A stretch of 50,588 nucleotides of DNA from Mycobacterium sp. 1245805.9 (GCF_001672915.1 NZ_LZKR01000040.1:1-50588), one strand, 5' to 3'. Positions 1 to 8,905 are shown, counted from the stretch's first letter. Numbers and translations are program-made. The notes: generated by a model not told the origin, from the letters alone.

Positions 1-727
1 TCGTCTTAAAGGTTCGAGCATTGGCCCTACCTTTATCCACAGTCGCGGTTTTATCCACAGATTGGTGTTCGGGCGGCGGGAGCTGCTGCTCGATGGGCGG
101 GCGGGCGCCGGCCTTGGGGCCGATATCGGCGACCTGCCAGGCGTTGCCCACCCTGTTCACCGTGACCTGCAGCAGGATGATCGACACCTTGGGCGTCGGG
201 TTCTGCAGATTGCGCGTCGTCTGGTGGGCGGACACCACCACCTGGTAGACCCCGCCGGGCTGGGCCACCGGGTCGGTGGCCAGCACCTCACCGGTGGAGG
301 TGACCTGCGCCTGCAGCATGATGCTCTTCAGCAGATCGGAGGCGTTGACGTACTTGTCCTTGAGTTGTTGCGACACACCGTCTTCGACCGAGCGGAAGAA
401 GGCGTTCGGGTCCTCGAAGCTGTAGGTCAGCGACTTCAGCGCGTACTCCTTTGCCAGCTGTGCCGCCGCGTCGCGGTCGGCCTGCTGCTGGCGCAGCTGC
501 GCGAGCTGCCTGGACACGTCGTGGTATTTGATGAACCCGAACACGCCGCCGGCGAGTACCACCGCCGAGACGACGGCCGCCGCCCATCGCCTCGAGACCT
601 TCGGCCGGAACCTGGACAACCCTCGGGGCGGCTCGGCGGCCGCGACGGTGTCGTCGGCGCCGTCGTCGGGCGCCGTGGGCTCGGGGTCGTCCACGGTTTC
701 ATCTTTGTCGACAGTTGAGTTGGTCAT
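1..727 (-). CDS. Mce-associated membrane protein (partial, runs off left edge)
   Basis: Last gene of the mce operon, starting 16 bp after mceF. ATG is at 727 and the frame stays open to the window edge, so the C-terminus is missing. The product has an acidic, Asp/Glu/Pro-rich N-terminal cytoplasmic tail (about 45 residues), one membrane segment (WAAAVVSAVVLAGGVFGF) and a periplasmic domain. This is the usual plan of the Mce-associated (Mas/Mam) proteins that follow mceF. Such proteins are thought to stabilise or assist the Mce importer; the exact role here is inferred. The last visible residues include the repeats SVDKTA and TVDKGR, encoded by two copies of a TTATCCACAG sequence, so the normal C-terminus may have been extended into a repeat element. 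Confidence 0.82.
   Translation of the reverse strand, partial: MTNSTVDKDETVDDPEPTAPDDGADDTVAAAEPPRGLSRFRPKVSRRWAAAVVSAVVLAGGVFGFIKYHDVSRQLAQLRQQQADRDAAAQLAKEYALKSLTYSFEDPNAFFRSVEDGVSQQLKDKYVNASDLLKSIMLQAQVTSTGEVLATDPVAQPGGVYQVVVSAHQTTRNLQNPTPKVSIILLQVTVNRVGNAWQVADIGPKAGARPPIEQQLPPPEHQSVDKTATVDKGRANARTFKT
31..60 (+). repeat. Tandem pair of DnaA-box-like TTATCCACA sequences
   Basis: Two copies of TTATCCACA (33-41 and 51-59) lie 18 bp apart in the same orientation, inside the 3' part of the Mce-associated gene. The nonamer equals the E. coli DnaA-box consensus and is close to the mycobacterial one. Bases 42-60 match 9103-9121 in inverted orientation at 17 of 19 positions. Function is unknown. 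Confidence 0.6.
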
Positions 728-743
728 GCCCGTTCTTTCTTGA

Positions 744-1709
744 TCATTGGTGCCATGCGGGAACGTTGAGTTGAACCCGCATGCCGCCGGTGTCGTTGAA
801 GGTCGATTCCCAGAAGTCGAGCCAGTGCCCGGCATCGACCTTGACGTCGTGGAGGGGTGCGAGCGCGGTTTCCATAACGGTGGCGAAGGTGCTCAGCGGG
901 CCGGCAAGCATGTCGATGTACTGGCTCAACTTCCCCACCAGGATGCCGGCCGGGTCGTCGGGACCCACCACGCCGACGCCGCTGTGCGAAAGGGTTTCGA
1001 TCTCGTGGACCATCCGCAGGAACGCCGGCACCGAACGCGGCAGCAGTTTTCCCGTCTCGCTGATCACTTCGCCGGCGTTGATGTCACCCAGGTTGGTGGT
1101 CATCGTCGAGACGTTGTTGAACAGGGTGGCCATCAGCTGCTTGTCGTCGTGGATCACTTTGGCCGTCAACCCGGCCGTGGTGGCAAGGGAATCGAGGGTG
1201 GCGTCGTTGCCGGCGAACGCCGCGGCGACGTTGCTGATGATCGTGCGAACCTGGTCGAGGTTGAGCGCCGAGATCAGGGCATTGGCCTTGGTGAGCAGGT
1301 CGGCGCCGGTGACCATCGGCGCGACCCGGTCCGGCGGGATCACCGCCCCGTCGGTGAAGTACGGCGGCGCAATCAGTTTCGGTTTGAAGTCGATGTACTG
1401 CTCGCCCGCCGCGGAGAGGTTTTCCACGCTGATCGGGCTGTCGGCGGGCACCGGGTGTTCGCGGTCGAGGTCGATCGAGACCGCCAGTCCGGTCGCGGTG
1501 GTCTCGATGCCGGTCACCCGGCCGACCTTGATGCCGCGCATTGTCACTTCCGACGTGGGCATCAGGCCGCCGGAAGTGTTGAGCAGCAGGGTGAGTCGGG
1601 TGACCTGTTTCGTCGGGCTGATGTCGAGCACGCCGATCGACATGTAGGCCGCGCCGAGCAGCGTCATCACGGCCAGGATGGCCAGCGTGACGCGGGCATT
1701 GAACTTCAC
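744..1709 (-). CDS. mceF: MCE family protein MceF
   Basis: Sixth Mce subunit of the importer, 321 aa. The GTG start at 1709 overlaps the mceE stop by 4 bp (GTGA). An N-terminal membrane segment (about residues 8-27) is followed by the MCE/MlaD domain (about 35-115, including MRGIKVGRVTGIE), then a helical region. In this family six different MceA-F subunits are thought to form a tube across the periplasm that carries lipids to the YrbE permeases. At 321 residues the protein is much shorter than the roughly 500 residues of M. tuberculosis Mce1F, because the C-terminal tail is short. Substrate is not evident. Confidence 0.88.
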   Translation of the reverse strand: MKFNARVTLAILAVMTLLGAAYMSIGVLDISPTKQVTRLTLLLNTSGGLMPTSEVTMRGIKVGRVTGIETTATGLAVSIDLDREHPVPADSPISVENLSAAGEQYIDFKPKLIAPPYFTDGAVIPPDRVAPMVTGADLLTKANALISALNLDQVRTIISNVAAAFAGNDATLDSLATTAGLTAKVIHDDKQLMATLFNNVSTMTTNLGDINAGEVISETGKLLPRSVPAFLRMVHEIETLSHSGVGVVGPDDPAGILVGKLSQYIDMLAGPLSTFATVMETALAPLHDVKVDAGHWLDFWESTFNDTGGMRVQLNVPAWHQ

Positions 1710-2779
1710 GGCAGCATTCCCATCGTCTGCATCGCCGAGACCGCCGCGTCGGCCTTGTCGGCGGGGTCCACGCCCTCGCGGCCGGTCGGTGGATGAAGTT
1801 CGGAGACAATGTATTTCGGGCCGCCGTTGCGGAAAAATCCGAGGAGTTTGTAGTGCAGGAACGCGATGAGCTTGTCGGCCAGCACCGGAATGGTGGTGTC
1901 GAGGGTCGCCAGGGTTCCGACCAATGGCGTGATGTAGGAGAGCATTTGCATCATGTCCCCGGCGACCGGGTTGAGGATCTGTCCGCCGAGGTCACCGATT
2001 TCCTTGGAGTCTCCGACGACGTTCAGGATGGCGAGGGTGATCGCCGACAGCCCTTGGAGTTTGGGCGGGCCTTCGGTGACCAGCCGGTTGAACACCGTGG
2101 TGTTGGCGGCCGCGTTGGTGGTGATGTTGTCCATGCTGGACAGGATCCCGTCGATGGTGTCCTGGTTGGCCGCCAAGTCGTTGAGCACGCCGGCGACGGT
2201 CTGCTGGGTCCGGGTCAGCTCGTCGGGGTCCTTGGGGAACGCGTGGTTGAGGTTGACCACGGTGCTTTGCAGCGTGCCGATCGCGCCGCCGGCCACCAGG
2301 TTCGACACCGAGCGCAGCACGTCTTCGACGTTGTCGGCCGGCGCGGTGTTGCGCAACGGAATCGTGTCGCCGTCGCGCAGTTTCGGCTGCGCCAGATCCC
2401 CAGCTCTGTCCCCGGCTCGATCCCCGGCCCGATCCTCCGGCGGCAGCAGCGCGATGTAGATGTCGCCCAGCGGGGTGGCCTGGCGCAGTTCGGCGCGGGT
2501 GTTGGCGGGAAGCCTGCTGTCGCCGGCGATGTCGACGTACGCGACCGCCGTGGTGCCGTCGAGCTGGACGTGGTCGAGCACCCCGATCTGCACCCCGCCG
2601 AAGTCCACCTTGGCGCGGGCGGGCAGGTTGAGCACGCTGGAGAACTGGATCTTGACCCGGTAGGAGTCCTCGGGGCTGTAGGCGCCCGGGACGGGCAGCC
2701 GCGTCGGGTCCAGCGAACATGCCGCCGTCAGGCCGATCGTCAGCAGGGCCAGCAGAACGCGCATCGATCGCCGGGTCAT
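1706..2779 (-). CDS. mceE: Mce lipoprotein MceE (LprK-like)
   Basis: 357-aa fifth Mce subunit. The ATG at 2779 overlaps the mceD stop (ATGA) and gives a clean lipoprotein signal: MTRRSMRVLL, then a lipobox ending LTAAC. Longer upstream reading is only mceD shadow. The MCE domain follows (about 45-125, with VDFGGVQIGVLDHV). As in other mce operons the E subunit is the lipid-anchored one. Unusual: within the MCE domain, after ALLPPED, there is a short run of AGDR-type four-residue repeats encoded by imperfect 12-bp units (about 2393-2440). Confidence 0.9.
   Translation of the reverse strand: MTRRSMRVLLALLTIGLTAACSLDPTRLPVPGAYSPEDSYRVKIQFSSVLNLPARAKVDFGGVQIGVLDHVQLDGTTAVAYVDIAGDSRLPANTRAELRQATPLGDIYIALLPPEDRAGDRAGDRAGDLAQPKLRDGDTIPLRNTAPADNVEDVLRSVSNLVAGGAIGTLQSTVVNLNHAFPKDPDELTRTQQTVAGVLNDLAANQDTIDGILSSMDNITTNAAANTTVFNRLVTEGPPKLQGLSAITLAILNVVGDSKEIGDLGGQILNPVAGDMMQMLSYITPLVGTLATLDTTIPVLADKLIAFLHYKLLGFFRNGGPKYIVSELHPPTGREGVDPADKADAAVSAMQTMGMLP
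2393..2440 (-). repeat. Imperfect 12-bp tandem repeat inside mceE
   Basis: Three to four imperfect 12-bp units encode the peptide series DRAG-DRAG-DRAG-DLA in MceE. The unit length keeps the frame, so copy-number change would lengthen or shorten a surface loop without breaking the gene. Confidence 0.55.
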
Positions 2780-3933
2780 GACAGCGCGGCCCCCAGGATG
2801 AGATCGGTCAGGCCGAGGGTGACCGGATCCGACGCGGTGCCCGACGCGCATGCCGCCGCGGCGCCGGGGACGTTGCGCTTGCGCAGCCCCTCGCAGATGG
2901 CGCCGGCCTGCGACGGCGAAATCGCCACCTGCGGTGGGATATACGTGACGTCGTGGGTTCCCCACGCCGGCTCGTAGATGTCGCTGATCCAGTGGCTGAA
3001 CTGCGGCCACGAGTTGATCATCGCGAGGATGGCGGGGGTGTGCCTGTTCAGCATGTCCCGCAGCCAGGTGATTCCCTTGTCCAACTTCTGATAGAGCCGC
3101 GGCCCCCACCGGTCCAGCGCCTCGACCAGGATCGGCAGCAGGTGGGACATGTGGCTCAGGGCCGCGCCGAAGTTGTCCGACAGGCCCTCGATCAACTCGG
3201 TGGTGGTCGGCAGCATTCGGACGAACGAGGCGAAGCTGTCCCAGTTCTTGAGGAAGTCAGAGGTGAGGATCTCGCTGTTCTCGAACAGCTGCCGGTAGTC
3301 GGCGTCGGCCTTATAGGGGTCGGCCAGCATCGTGACCAGGTTGCCGAGCGTCTGGTTGAGTCCGGGGCCGGTGCCGTCCAGGGAGCGGCTGAACGCGCGC
3401 AGGCTGTCGTTGATGGCCTGCACGCCCGGCGACTTCGACGGGTCCTGGCCGGGTTGGGGCCCCATGATGGTGTCGGCGAGCTTGCCTACGGCGGAAAAGG
3501 TTTCGCTGACGCTGATCGGTGTTTTGGTGGACTTCAGCTTGATGCAGCCCGGGCCGGTGAATTTCGGACCTCCGGTGTAGGGCTTGGTCAGTTCGATATG
3601 GCGGTCGGTGACGATCGATTGCGAGTAGGTGACCGCACCGACGTCGGCCGGCAGGTCGAGGTCGGTGGGGACGGTGAAGTCGACCTCGACGTGGTCGGCC
3701 TTGTTGACGATCGCGGTCGTCGAGCCGACCTCGATGCCGAGCAGCGCCACCTTGTTGCCCGGGTAAAGCCCTACCGCGTCGGTGAATTCGGCGCACATCG
3801 CCCGGGTGTGGCTCGGCATGAGGAGCTTGGTGCCGACGACCGCCGCCGCCGCGACCGCCGCCCCCACGGCCACGACCGCGGCGATCCCCAGCGGGGACCG
3901 CAGCCGAGAGCCGAGCGCCGAAAGCCGGGCCAT
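2776..3933 (-). CDS. mceD: MCE family protein MceD
   Basis: 385-aa fourth Mce subunit. ATG at 3933, one base after the mceC stop. It has an Ala/Val-rich membrane segment (about residues 17-40), an MCE domain with the typical GNKVALLGIEVGSTTAI stretch (about 58-75), and a long helical region. Cys residues in the domain (MCAEF, PGCIKL) and near the C-terminus (ICEGL, AACASG) are of the kind that form disulfides in exported Mce proteins. It is shorter than Mce1D of M. tuberculosis (about 530 aa) because it lacks the long Pro-rich tail. Confidence 0.88.
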   Translation of the reverse strand: MARLSALGSRLRSPLGIAAVVAVGAAVAAAAVVGTKLLMPSHTRAMCAEFTDAVGLYPGNKVALLGIEVGSTTAIVNKADHVEVDFTVPTDLDLPADVGAVTYSQSIVTDRHIELTKPYTGGPKFTGPGCIKLKSTKTPISVSETFSAVGKLADTIMGPQPGQDPSKSPGVQAINDSLRAFSRSLDGTGPGLNQTLGNLVTMLADPYKADADYRQLFENSEILTSDFLKNWDSFASFVRMLPTTTELIEGLSDNFGAALSHMSHLLPILVEALDRWGPRLYQKLDKGITWLRDMLNRHTPAILAMINSWPQFSHWISDIYEPAWGTHDVTYIPPQVAISPSQAGAICEGLRKRNVPGAAAACASGTASDPVTLGLTDLILGAALS

Positions 3934-3934
3934 G

Positions 3935-4957
3935 TCAACAGTTCCTCATGATGTTGGGCAGGCACAGGTCCTGCCCGGGCACCAGCCGGTTGTGTTTGTC
4001 GAAGACGACCCCGTTCCCGCTGAGCATCGGCCCGACGATGTTGAGGGTCTGACCCAGGTTCTCGAGCGCCTCGCCGATGCGCTCGGGGTGGGCGCCCAGC
4101 GTCTCGCTGATGTCGTCGAGGCCGTTGACGACCGGCGCGACCTCCCGGCCCCAAAAAACGGTGAGGCGGTCCATGATGCGGGCCAATTCGGACAACAGGC
4201 CGAAGAATTCGATGATGTCGACCGACCTCGAGGTGTAGGCCCTGCCGAGGATGTCGAGCTGCTCGAACAGCGTGATGAGCTGCTTACGCTCGGCGACCGT
4301 GGCCCGCAGGCCGTTGTTGACGAAGTCCAGACCGCGATGGAAGTCGGCCGTCGTCTTGCTCAGCGACGCGGTGAGCGCGTTGGCCGACCGGAGCAGGTCG
4401 CGGACCGCGTCGGGATACCGGTTGGCCGCGTTGGCCACCTCGGTGAAGGTGTCGTGGATGACTTGGCCGTCGACTTGCTTGATCAGCGGGGTCGCGGCCT
4501 GGATTATGTCGTTGGCCTCGAACGGCAGCGTGACGCGCTGCGGCGGAATCACGTTGCGGCCCAACGGCAGACCGCCCTTCGGGTCGAGCGCCACATAGTG
4601 GCCGCCCAGCGGGGTCAGCAGCTTGATGTCCAGGGTGGATTCCGAACCGACCACCACCGACTGCTTGATGTCGAACTTCATCTCGACGACGGCGCCGGCC
4701 AGCCGGATGCCGGTCACCTTCCCGACCGGGATGCCGGCGATGCGCACCTGGTCGCCGGCGCGCACGCCGCCGGAGTTGGGCAGGTGCGCGGTGTAGCCGG
4801 TCTGGCCGGTGGGATTGAGGTAAGCCATCGCGGTGGCGGCCAACGCCGCGACGATTACGACGACGCCGACGATGCCGTTGCGGCGATTGCGGACGGCGGC
4901 CGCGCGTTCGTCGAGCACGGGGCGCCGCCGTCCCGTCCCCTTGTCGCCGAACACCAT
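3935..4957 (-). CDS. mceC: MCE family protein MceC
   Basis: 340-aa third Mce subunit. I chose the ATG at 4957, which overlaps the mceB stop as TAATG; an in-frame GTG at 4966 would add three residues. A basic N-terminus (RRRP...RNRR) precedes a membrane segment (about 30-48) and the MCE domain (GDQVRIAGIPVGKVTGIRL). The protein ends CLPNIMRNC with two Cys, probably a disulfide with the domain or a partner. It is short compared with Mce1C (about 515 aa). Confidence 0.87.
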   Translation of the reverse strand: MVFGDKGTGRRRPVLDERAAAVRNRRNGIVGVVVIVAALAATAMAYLNPTGQTGYTAHLPNSGGVRAGDQVRIAGIPVGKVTGIRLAGAVVEMKFDIKQSVVVGSESTLDIKLLTPLGGHYVALDPKGGLPLGRNVIPPQRVTLPFEANDIIQAATPLIKQVDGQVIHDTFTEVANAANRYPDAVRDLLRSANALTASLSKTTADFHRGLDFVNNGLRATVAERKQLITLFEQLDILGRAYTSRSVDIIEFFGLLSELARIMDRLTVFWGREVAPVVNGLDDISETLGAHPERIGEALENLGQTLNIVGPMLSGNGVVFDKHNRLVPGQDLCLPNIMRNC

Positions 4958-5967
4958 TACCGGCACACCACCAGGTTCTGTTGCGCGAATGACACCTGCC
5001 CGATCCCGGGCAGGGTGACTTCGCCGTGCGAGCAGCTAAACGTTGGCGTGGCGGGCTTTTCGTCGGCCAGCCAGTCCCGCATGCCCTGGATCAGCGACGG
5101 CGCCAGCGACAGGCCCGCGATGATCGTCGCGGTCTGCGGCCACATCCGGTTGAACAGGTCGTACAGCGGGACCGTCGTCCCGTCGAAGATGCGCTCGAAG
5201 TACTGCAGGAAATGGGTGGTGTTCCGCAAGACGGGCAGTCCGGCTTCCATCGCCTCGCTGAATTCCTCGCCCTTGGAGGCGAACTTCGTCACCACGTCGT
5301 TGAGCGTGGCGATGAGGTGAAACAGTTGCTGCGATTTGCCGCCCAGGTCCGCCGAGATCGCGCTGAGGTTGCGCAGCACGCCGGCGATGACCGCCTGCCG
5401 GTCCACGGCCAGCTTGGAAATGACGTCGAGGTCGTGCAGGAACGGGCCGATTCCGTTCTCGTCGCCCTGGATCAGCCGCAGCAGGTTCTCGCCCAACTGG
5501 TTGAACTGGGCGGGGTCGAGGGTCTGGAATATCGGCCGAAAGCCGTTGAACAGCTTGGCCACATCGAACGACGGGATCGTCTGTGCCAGCGCGATGGTAC
5601 CCCCGGCCGCCAGCCGTTGCTGCGGCTCGGCCGGCTGGACGAGTTCCACGTAGCGCTGGCCGAGCAGGGTCTGATAGCGCACCGCGGCGACGGTGTTGGC
5701 GAACACCGGGTGGTCGTTTTGCGCGGTGAAATCGACTTTGGCGATGCGCCCGTCGAGCCGGATGGTCTCCACCTTGCCGACCTGCACCCCGGAAATGCGG
5801 ACGTCGTCGCCGACGTAGAGCCCCGACACGTCGGAGAACGCGGCGGTGTAGCGGGAGACCGCCCCGGTGACCGGGGAACGCAAGGCGGTCAACACGATCA
5901 GCGTGCACACCACCGCGACCGCGGTGAAGACGGTCAGCCACACCACCGATTTGGTGACACTTCTCAT
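4957..5967 (-). CDS. mceB: MCE family protein MceB
   Basis: 336-aa second Mce subunit, close to the normal MceB length. ATG at 5967 overlaps the mceA stop by 4 bp. Membrane segment at about residues 8-28, MCE domain next (VGDDVRISGVQVGKVETIRLDG, about 52-73), then the GQRYVELVQP strand typical of the family. The C-terminus carries a Cys pair (FSCSHGE and VVCR). It acts as part of the periplasmic lipid conduit. Confidence 0.9.
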   Translation of the reverse strand: MRSVTKSVVWLTVFTAVAVVCTLIVLTALRSPVTGAVSRYTAAFSDVSGLYVGDDVRISGVQVGKVETIRLDGRIAKVDFTAQNDHPVFANTVAAVRYQTLLGQRYVELVQPAEPQQRLAAGGTIALAQTIPSFDVAKLFNGFRPIFQTLDPAQFNQLGENLLRLIQGDENGIGPFLHDLDVISKLAVDRQAVIAGVLRNLSAISADLGGKSQQLFHLIATLNDVVTKFASKGEEFSEAMEAGLPVLRNTTHFLQYFERIFDGTTVPLYDLFNRMWPQTATIIAGLSLAPSLIQGMRDWLADEKPATPTFSCSHGEVTLPGIGQVSFAQQNLVVCR

Positions 5968-7016
5968 CGGCCACCCCGCTGCGGCGCCGCCGGGGGCGGG
6001 GAGGGCAGGGCCGCCGCCAGCCCCGGCATCGTGTCCAGGGTGACCTCGATCTGCATGCGGACCTTGCCGTCGATGATGGGGAACGCCGCGCTGGTGCGGT
6101 CCAGCAGACCCGAGAGCCGGTCATAGACCGGCGCCATGCTGCCCTGCATGTACGACAGCGGCAGCAAGACATCGGTCGTCGCGCGCATGAACGGCGCCAG
6201 CCACGAAACGTTCCGCACGATCATCTTGTCGCTGGTGAACAGGAGCTTGGCGGTCTGGTCCAGGATCACGTTCATGCGCTCGACCCCGTCGGGGTGCGCC
6301 AGAAACTCCATCCCGTTGAGCAGGTCGTAGGCCAGCCCGATCAGGGGGATCGAGTCGCTGGCACCGTTGACCACCGAGGCGAACACCGAAAGCGACTGCG
6401 AGAACGGCACTTTCTGGGAGTCGACAAGCATCTTGACCAGATCGAAGTACGACCGGGTGACCGGCTCGGTCAGGTCGGCGCGCCGGCGCACCACCTCGAT
6501 GATGTGGTCGACGTCGGGCGAGTCCGCGATCCGGCCGAGCTTTTGGCCCTGACGCAGCAGCCCGGTGATGGAGGCCGACCGCGCGTTGGCACCGATCAGC
6601 AGTGTCTGGTTCGGCCGCAGGCGGGGGCCCGCGCCGCTGCTGACCAGTTCGACCGCCGCGAGCCCAAAAGTGTTCGACGACATGAAATTCGCCGTCGTGT
6701 CCGAGGCCAGTGCTCTCGCCTGCCGCGGCTCGAGTTCCACCGTGATCTTCTGCCTGTTGTACCCGACCGATTGCAGCGTTTTGACCGATCCGATCGTCAG
6801 GCCGCGGAACTTCACCTCCGCGCCCGGCGTCAGGCCCTCACCGATCGAATCGGCCACCACGGTCAGCGTGAACGTGTCGGCGTAGCCGCCGGTGCCGAGC
6901 TGATACAGCACGATGCCCGAGATAGCCAGCGCTATCGCGGCGATCAGGCCACGGATCCGCAACGAGCGCGAGCTGGGCGCCCGCGCTCCCTGGTCCGAAC
7001 CCGGCAGTGTCGCCAT
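5964..7016 (-). CDS. mceA: MCE family protein MceA
   Basis: 350-aa first Mce subunit, starting at ATG 7016, 3 bp after yrbEB. Membrane segment about residues 23-42, MCE domain (LTPGAEVKFRGLTIGSVKTL, about 62-81), then an extended alpha-helical region and a Pro/Ala-rich C-terminus. In the family MceA heads the hetero-hexamer fed by YrbEA/B and an MceG ATPase encoded elsewhere. Which numbered mce operon this is cannot be told from sequence alone; the divergence from Mce1A and Mce4A suggests one of the extra operons found in environmental mycobacteria. Confidence 0.9.
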   Translation of the reverse strand: MATLPGSDQGARAPSSRSLRIRGLIAAIALAISGIVLYQLGTGGYADTFTLTVVADSIGEGLTPGAEVKFRGLTIGSVKTLQSVGYNRQKITVELEPRQARALASDTTANFMSSNTFGLAAVELVSSGAGPRLRPNQTLLIGANARSASITGLLRQGQKLGRIADSPDVDHIIEVVRRRADLTEPVTRSYFDLVKMLVDSQKVPFSQSLSVFASVVNGASDSIPLIGLAYDLLNGMEFLAHPDGVERMNVILDQTAKLLFTSDKMIVRNVSWLAPFMRATTDVLLPLSYMQGSMAPVYDRLSGLLDRTSAAFPIIDGKVRMQIEVTLDTMPGLAAALPSPPPAAPQRGGR

Positions 7017-7019
7017 GGG

Positions 7020-7889
7020 TTATCCCGATATCCGAATGCCGGGATTGTTGCCCCAGAACAACAGTGTGAGCACCATGTCCGCGGCGACCACCGTGACGAT
7101 GCTGGCCCGGATCGCCCGGCCCGAGGCCCGCCCCACGCCCTCGGGACCACCGCTGGCGTAGTAGCCCTGATAGCAGTGGATTGCGATGATCAGCGTCACG
7201 AAGATGGCCGCCTTGAGCACCGAGAACACCACGTCGGACGGCTGGATGAACGAGTCGAAGTAGTGATAGTAGGTGCCCGACGACTGCCCGTGCAGCACGT
7301 TGACCACCATCGCGCACGACGCGTAGCTCAACGCGAGCGTCACCACGTACAGCGGGACGATGGTGATCATGCCGGCGATCACCCGGGTGGTGACCACGAA
7401 CGGGATCGACTGAATGCCAAGGGCTTCCAGCGCGTCGATCTCCTCCGAGATCCGCATGGCGCCGATCTCGGCGGTCATGCGGCACCCGGCCTGGGCCGCG
7501 AAGCCGATCCCCGCGATCATCGGTGCCATCTCGCGGGTGTTGGCGTACGCGGAGACGAAGCCGGTCAGCGGGCCCATCCCGACCATGTCGAGGGCCCCGT
7601 ACCCTTCGACCCCCACCGAACCACCGACCGCCGCGCCCATGAACACCAGCACGCCGATGGTGCCGCCCCCGACGATGAGCGACCCGTTTCCCCAGATCAT
7701 GTCGACCAGCAGCACCCCGGTCTGGTGCCGGTAGCGCTTCAGCGTGTGCGGGATCGCGCCGAGCACCTGGGCGCCGAAGCTGACCTGGTGACCGAGGCGC
7801 TGGACCAGCGAATCGCCCCGGTGCGCCAACCAGCGCGGGGCCCGCAGGGGCTGCGGTAGATGTCGTGCGGGCTCTGCCATGCGGGCCAT
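7020..7889 (-). CDS. yrbEB: YrbE family ABC transporter permease YrbEB
   Basis: 289-aa MlaE-type permease, the second of the pair. ATG at 7889 overlaps the yrbEA stop (TGATG); an internal ATG (MAEPAR) nine bases later is a possible alternative. About five or six hydrophobic segments are visible. The EExDAL coupling motif that contacts the MceG ATPase is present as ISEEIDALEALGI. Works in the inner membrane with YrbEA. Confidence 0.92.
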   Translation of the reverse strand: MARMAEPARHLPQPLRAPRWLAHRGDSLVQRLGHQVSFGAQVLGAIPHTLKRYRHQTGVLLVDMIWGNGSLIVGGGTIGVLVFMGAAVGGSVGVEGYGALDMVGMGPLTGFVSAYANTREMAPMIAGIGFAAQAGCRMTAEIGAMRISEEIDALEALGIQSIPFVVTTRVIAGMITIVPLYVVTLALSYASCAMVVNVLHGQSSGTYYHYFDSFIQPSDVVFSVLKAAIFVTLIIAIHCYQGYYASGGPEGVGRASGRAIRASIVTVVAADMVLTLLFWGNNPGIRISG

Positions 7890-8905
7890 CAGCCCACTCG
7901 CAGCGGCATCGACATCGACAGCCCCTGCGTGATCACCAGGTTGATGACGAACACCGAGACGATGCCGATCACCACGGAGGCGTTGACGGCGTCGGCCACG
8001 CCGCGGGCGCCGCCCTTGGTCTCCAGGCCGCGCTGGCAGGCCACCAGGATCACGATCACGCCGAACAGCCAGGTCTTGAGGACGGCCACGACGACGTCGC
8101 TGACGCTGGCGAAGGACGCGAACGACGCGATGTAGCTACCCGGGGTGCCGGACTGGAAGCCGACGTTGATCGCGTAGCCCGCCGCCAGCCCCATGAAGAT
8201 GATGAAGGAGCACAGCACCGGAGCCACGATGACGATCGCGGCCAGCCGGGGGGTGACCAGCCGCTGCACCGGGTTGATGCCCATCACCCGCAGCGCGTCG
8301 ACCTCTTCGCGAATGGTGCGGGCGCCGAGATCGGTGGCCACCGCCGAACCGGCGGCGCCGCCAAGCAGCAGCGCCGCGACGACCGGCGCACCCTGCCGGA
8401 TTACCCCGAGGCCGCCGGCCGCGCCGGACACCGAGGAGGCGCCGACCTGCTGGACGAAGTTGCCCACCTGCACCGCCACGATCACCCCGAATGGGATGGA
8501 CACCAGCAACGCGGGTATCGCGGTGACGCTGATGATGAACCAGGCTTGGTTGACGGTGTCCCGCCAGGGGTGGCGCAACCTGACCAGATCCGTGATCAGG
8601 TACCTGAAGGACTGGGCGGCCAGGTCGAAGAAGCGGCCCAGCGTCTGCATCGAGGAATCGAGCTGGCGCAGGACGTACCGGAAGGGTTTGCCCAGCGCCG
8701 TGCCGGTCCGGGAGGCCGTCGGCGCCGCGACCGCGGCATCCGGGACGGCCTGGCCGTCTTCCGGTTCGTCAGACGGCAGCACCACCTGACTGAGGTCAGG
8801 CTCACCGTTTGTGGTGGTGCCGGCGTCGGCGTCGATACAGGCGACTGCGTCGCCTTCTGTCTCAGTCGGTGGTTCAGCCGCTGTCGCGTTGTATACAGCG
8901 GTCAA
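7889..8905 (-). CDS. yrbEA: YrbE family ABC transporter permease YrbEA
   Basis: 338-aa MlaE-type permease that opens the mce operon. I chose the TTG at 8905 because AAGGAGG (8915-8921) lies 9 bp upstream; another in-frame TTG at 8947 (352 aa) has no such site. The permease core (from about LGKPFRYVLRQLDSSMQTLG) has the usual hydrophobic segments and the coupling motif IREEVDALRVMGI. Before it lies an N-terminal extension of roughly 70 residues, acidic and rich in Ala, Thr and Pro, that ordinary YrbEA proteins (about 255-265 aa) lack. Its role is unknown. Confidence 0.88.
   Translation of the reverse strand: MTAVYNATAAEPPTETEGDAVACIDADAGTTTNGEPDLSQVVLPSDEPEDGQAVPDAAVAAPTASRTGTALGKPFRYVLRQLDSSMQTLGRFFDLAAQSFRYLITDLVRLRHPWRDTVNQAWFIISVTAIPALLVSIPFGVIVAVQVGNFVQQVGASSVSGAAGGLGVIRQGAPVVAALLLGGAAGSAVATDLGARTIREEVDALRVMGINPVQRLVTPRLAAIVIVAPVLCSFIIFMGLAAGYAINVGFQSGTPGSYIASFASFASVSDVVVAVLKTWLFGVIVILVACQRGLETKGGARGVADAVNASVVIGIVSVFVINLVITQGLSMSMPLRVG

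Noticed and set aside
31..60. A chromosomal replication origin
   Set aside because: Only two DnaA-box-like nonamers are present, inside a coding frame, with no dnaA/dnaN genes or AT-rich unwinding region nearby.
747..1796. Plus-strand frame of 349 codons opposite mceF
   Set aside because: Antisense shadow of a clear MCE protein with no recognisable domain.
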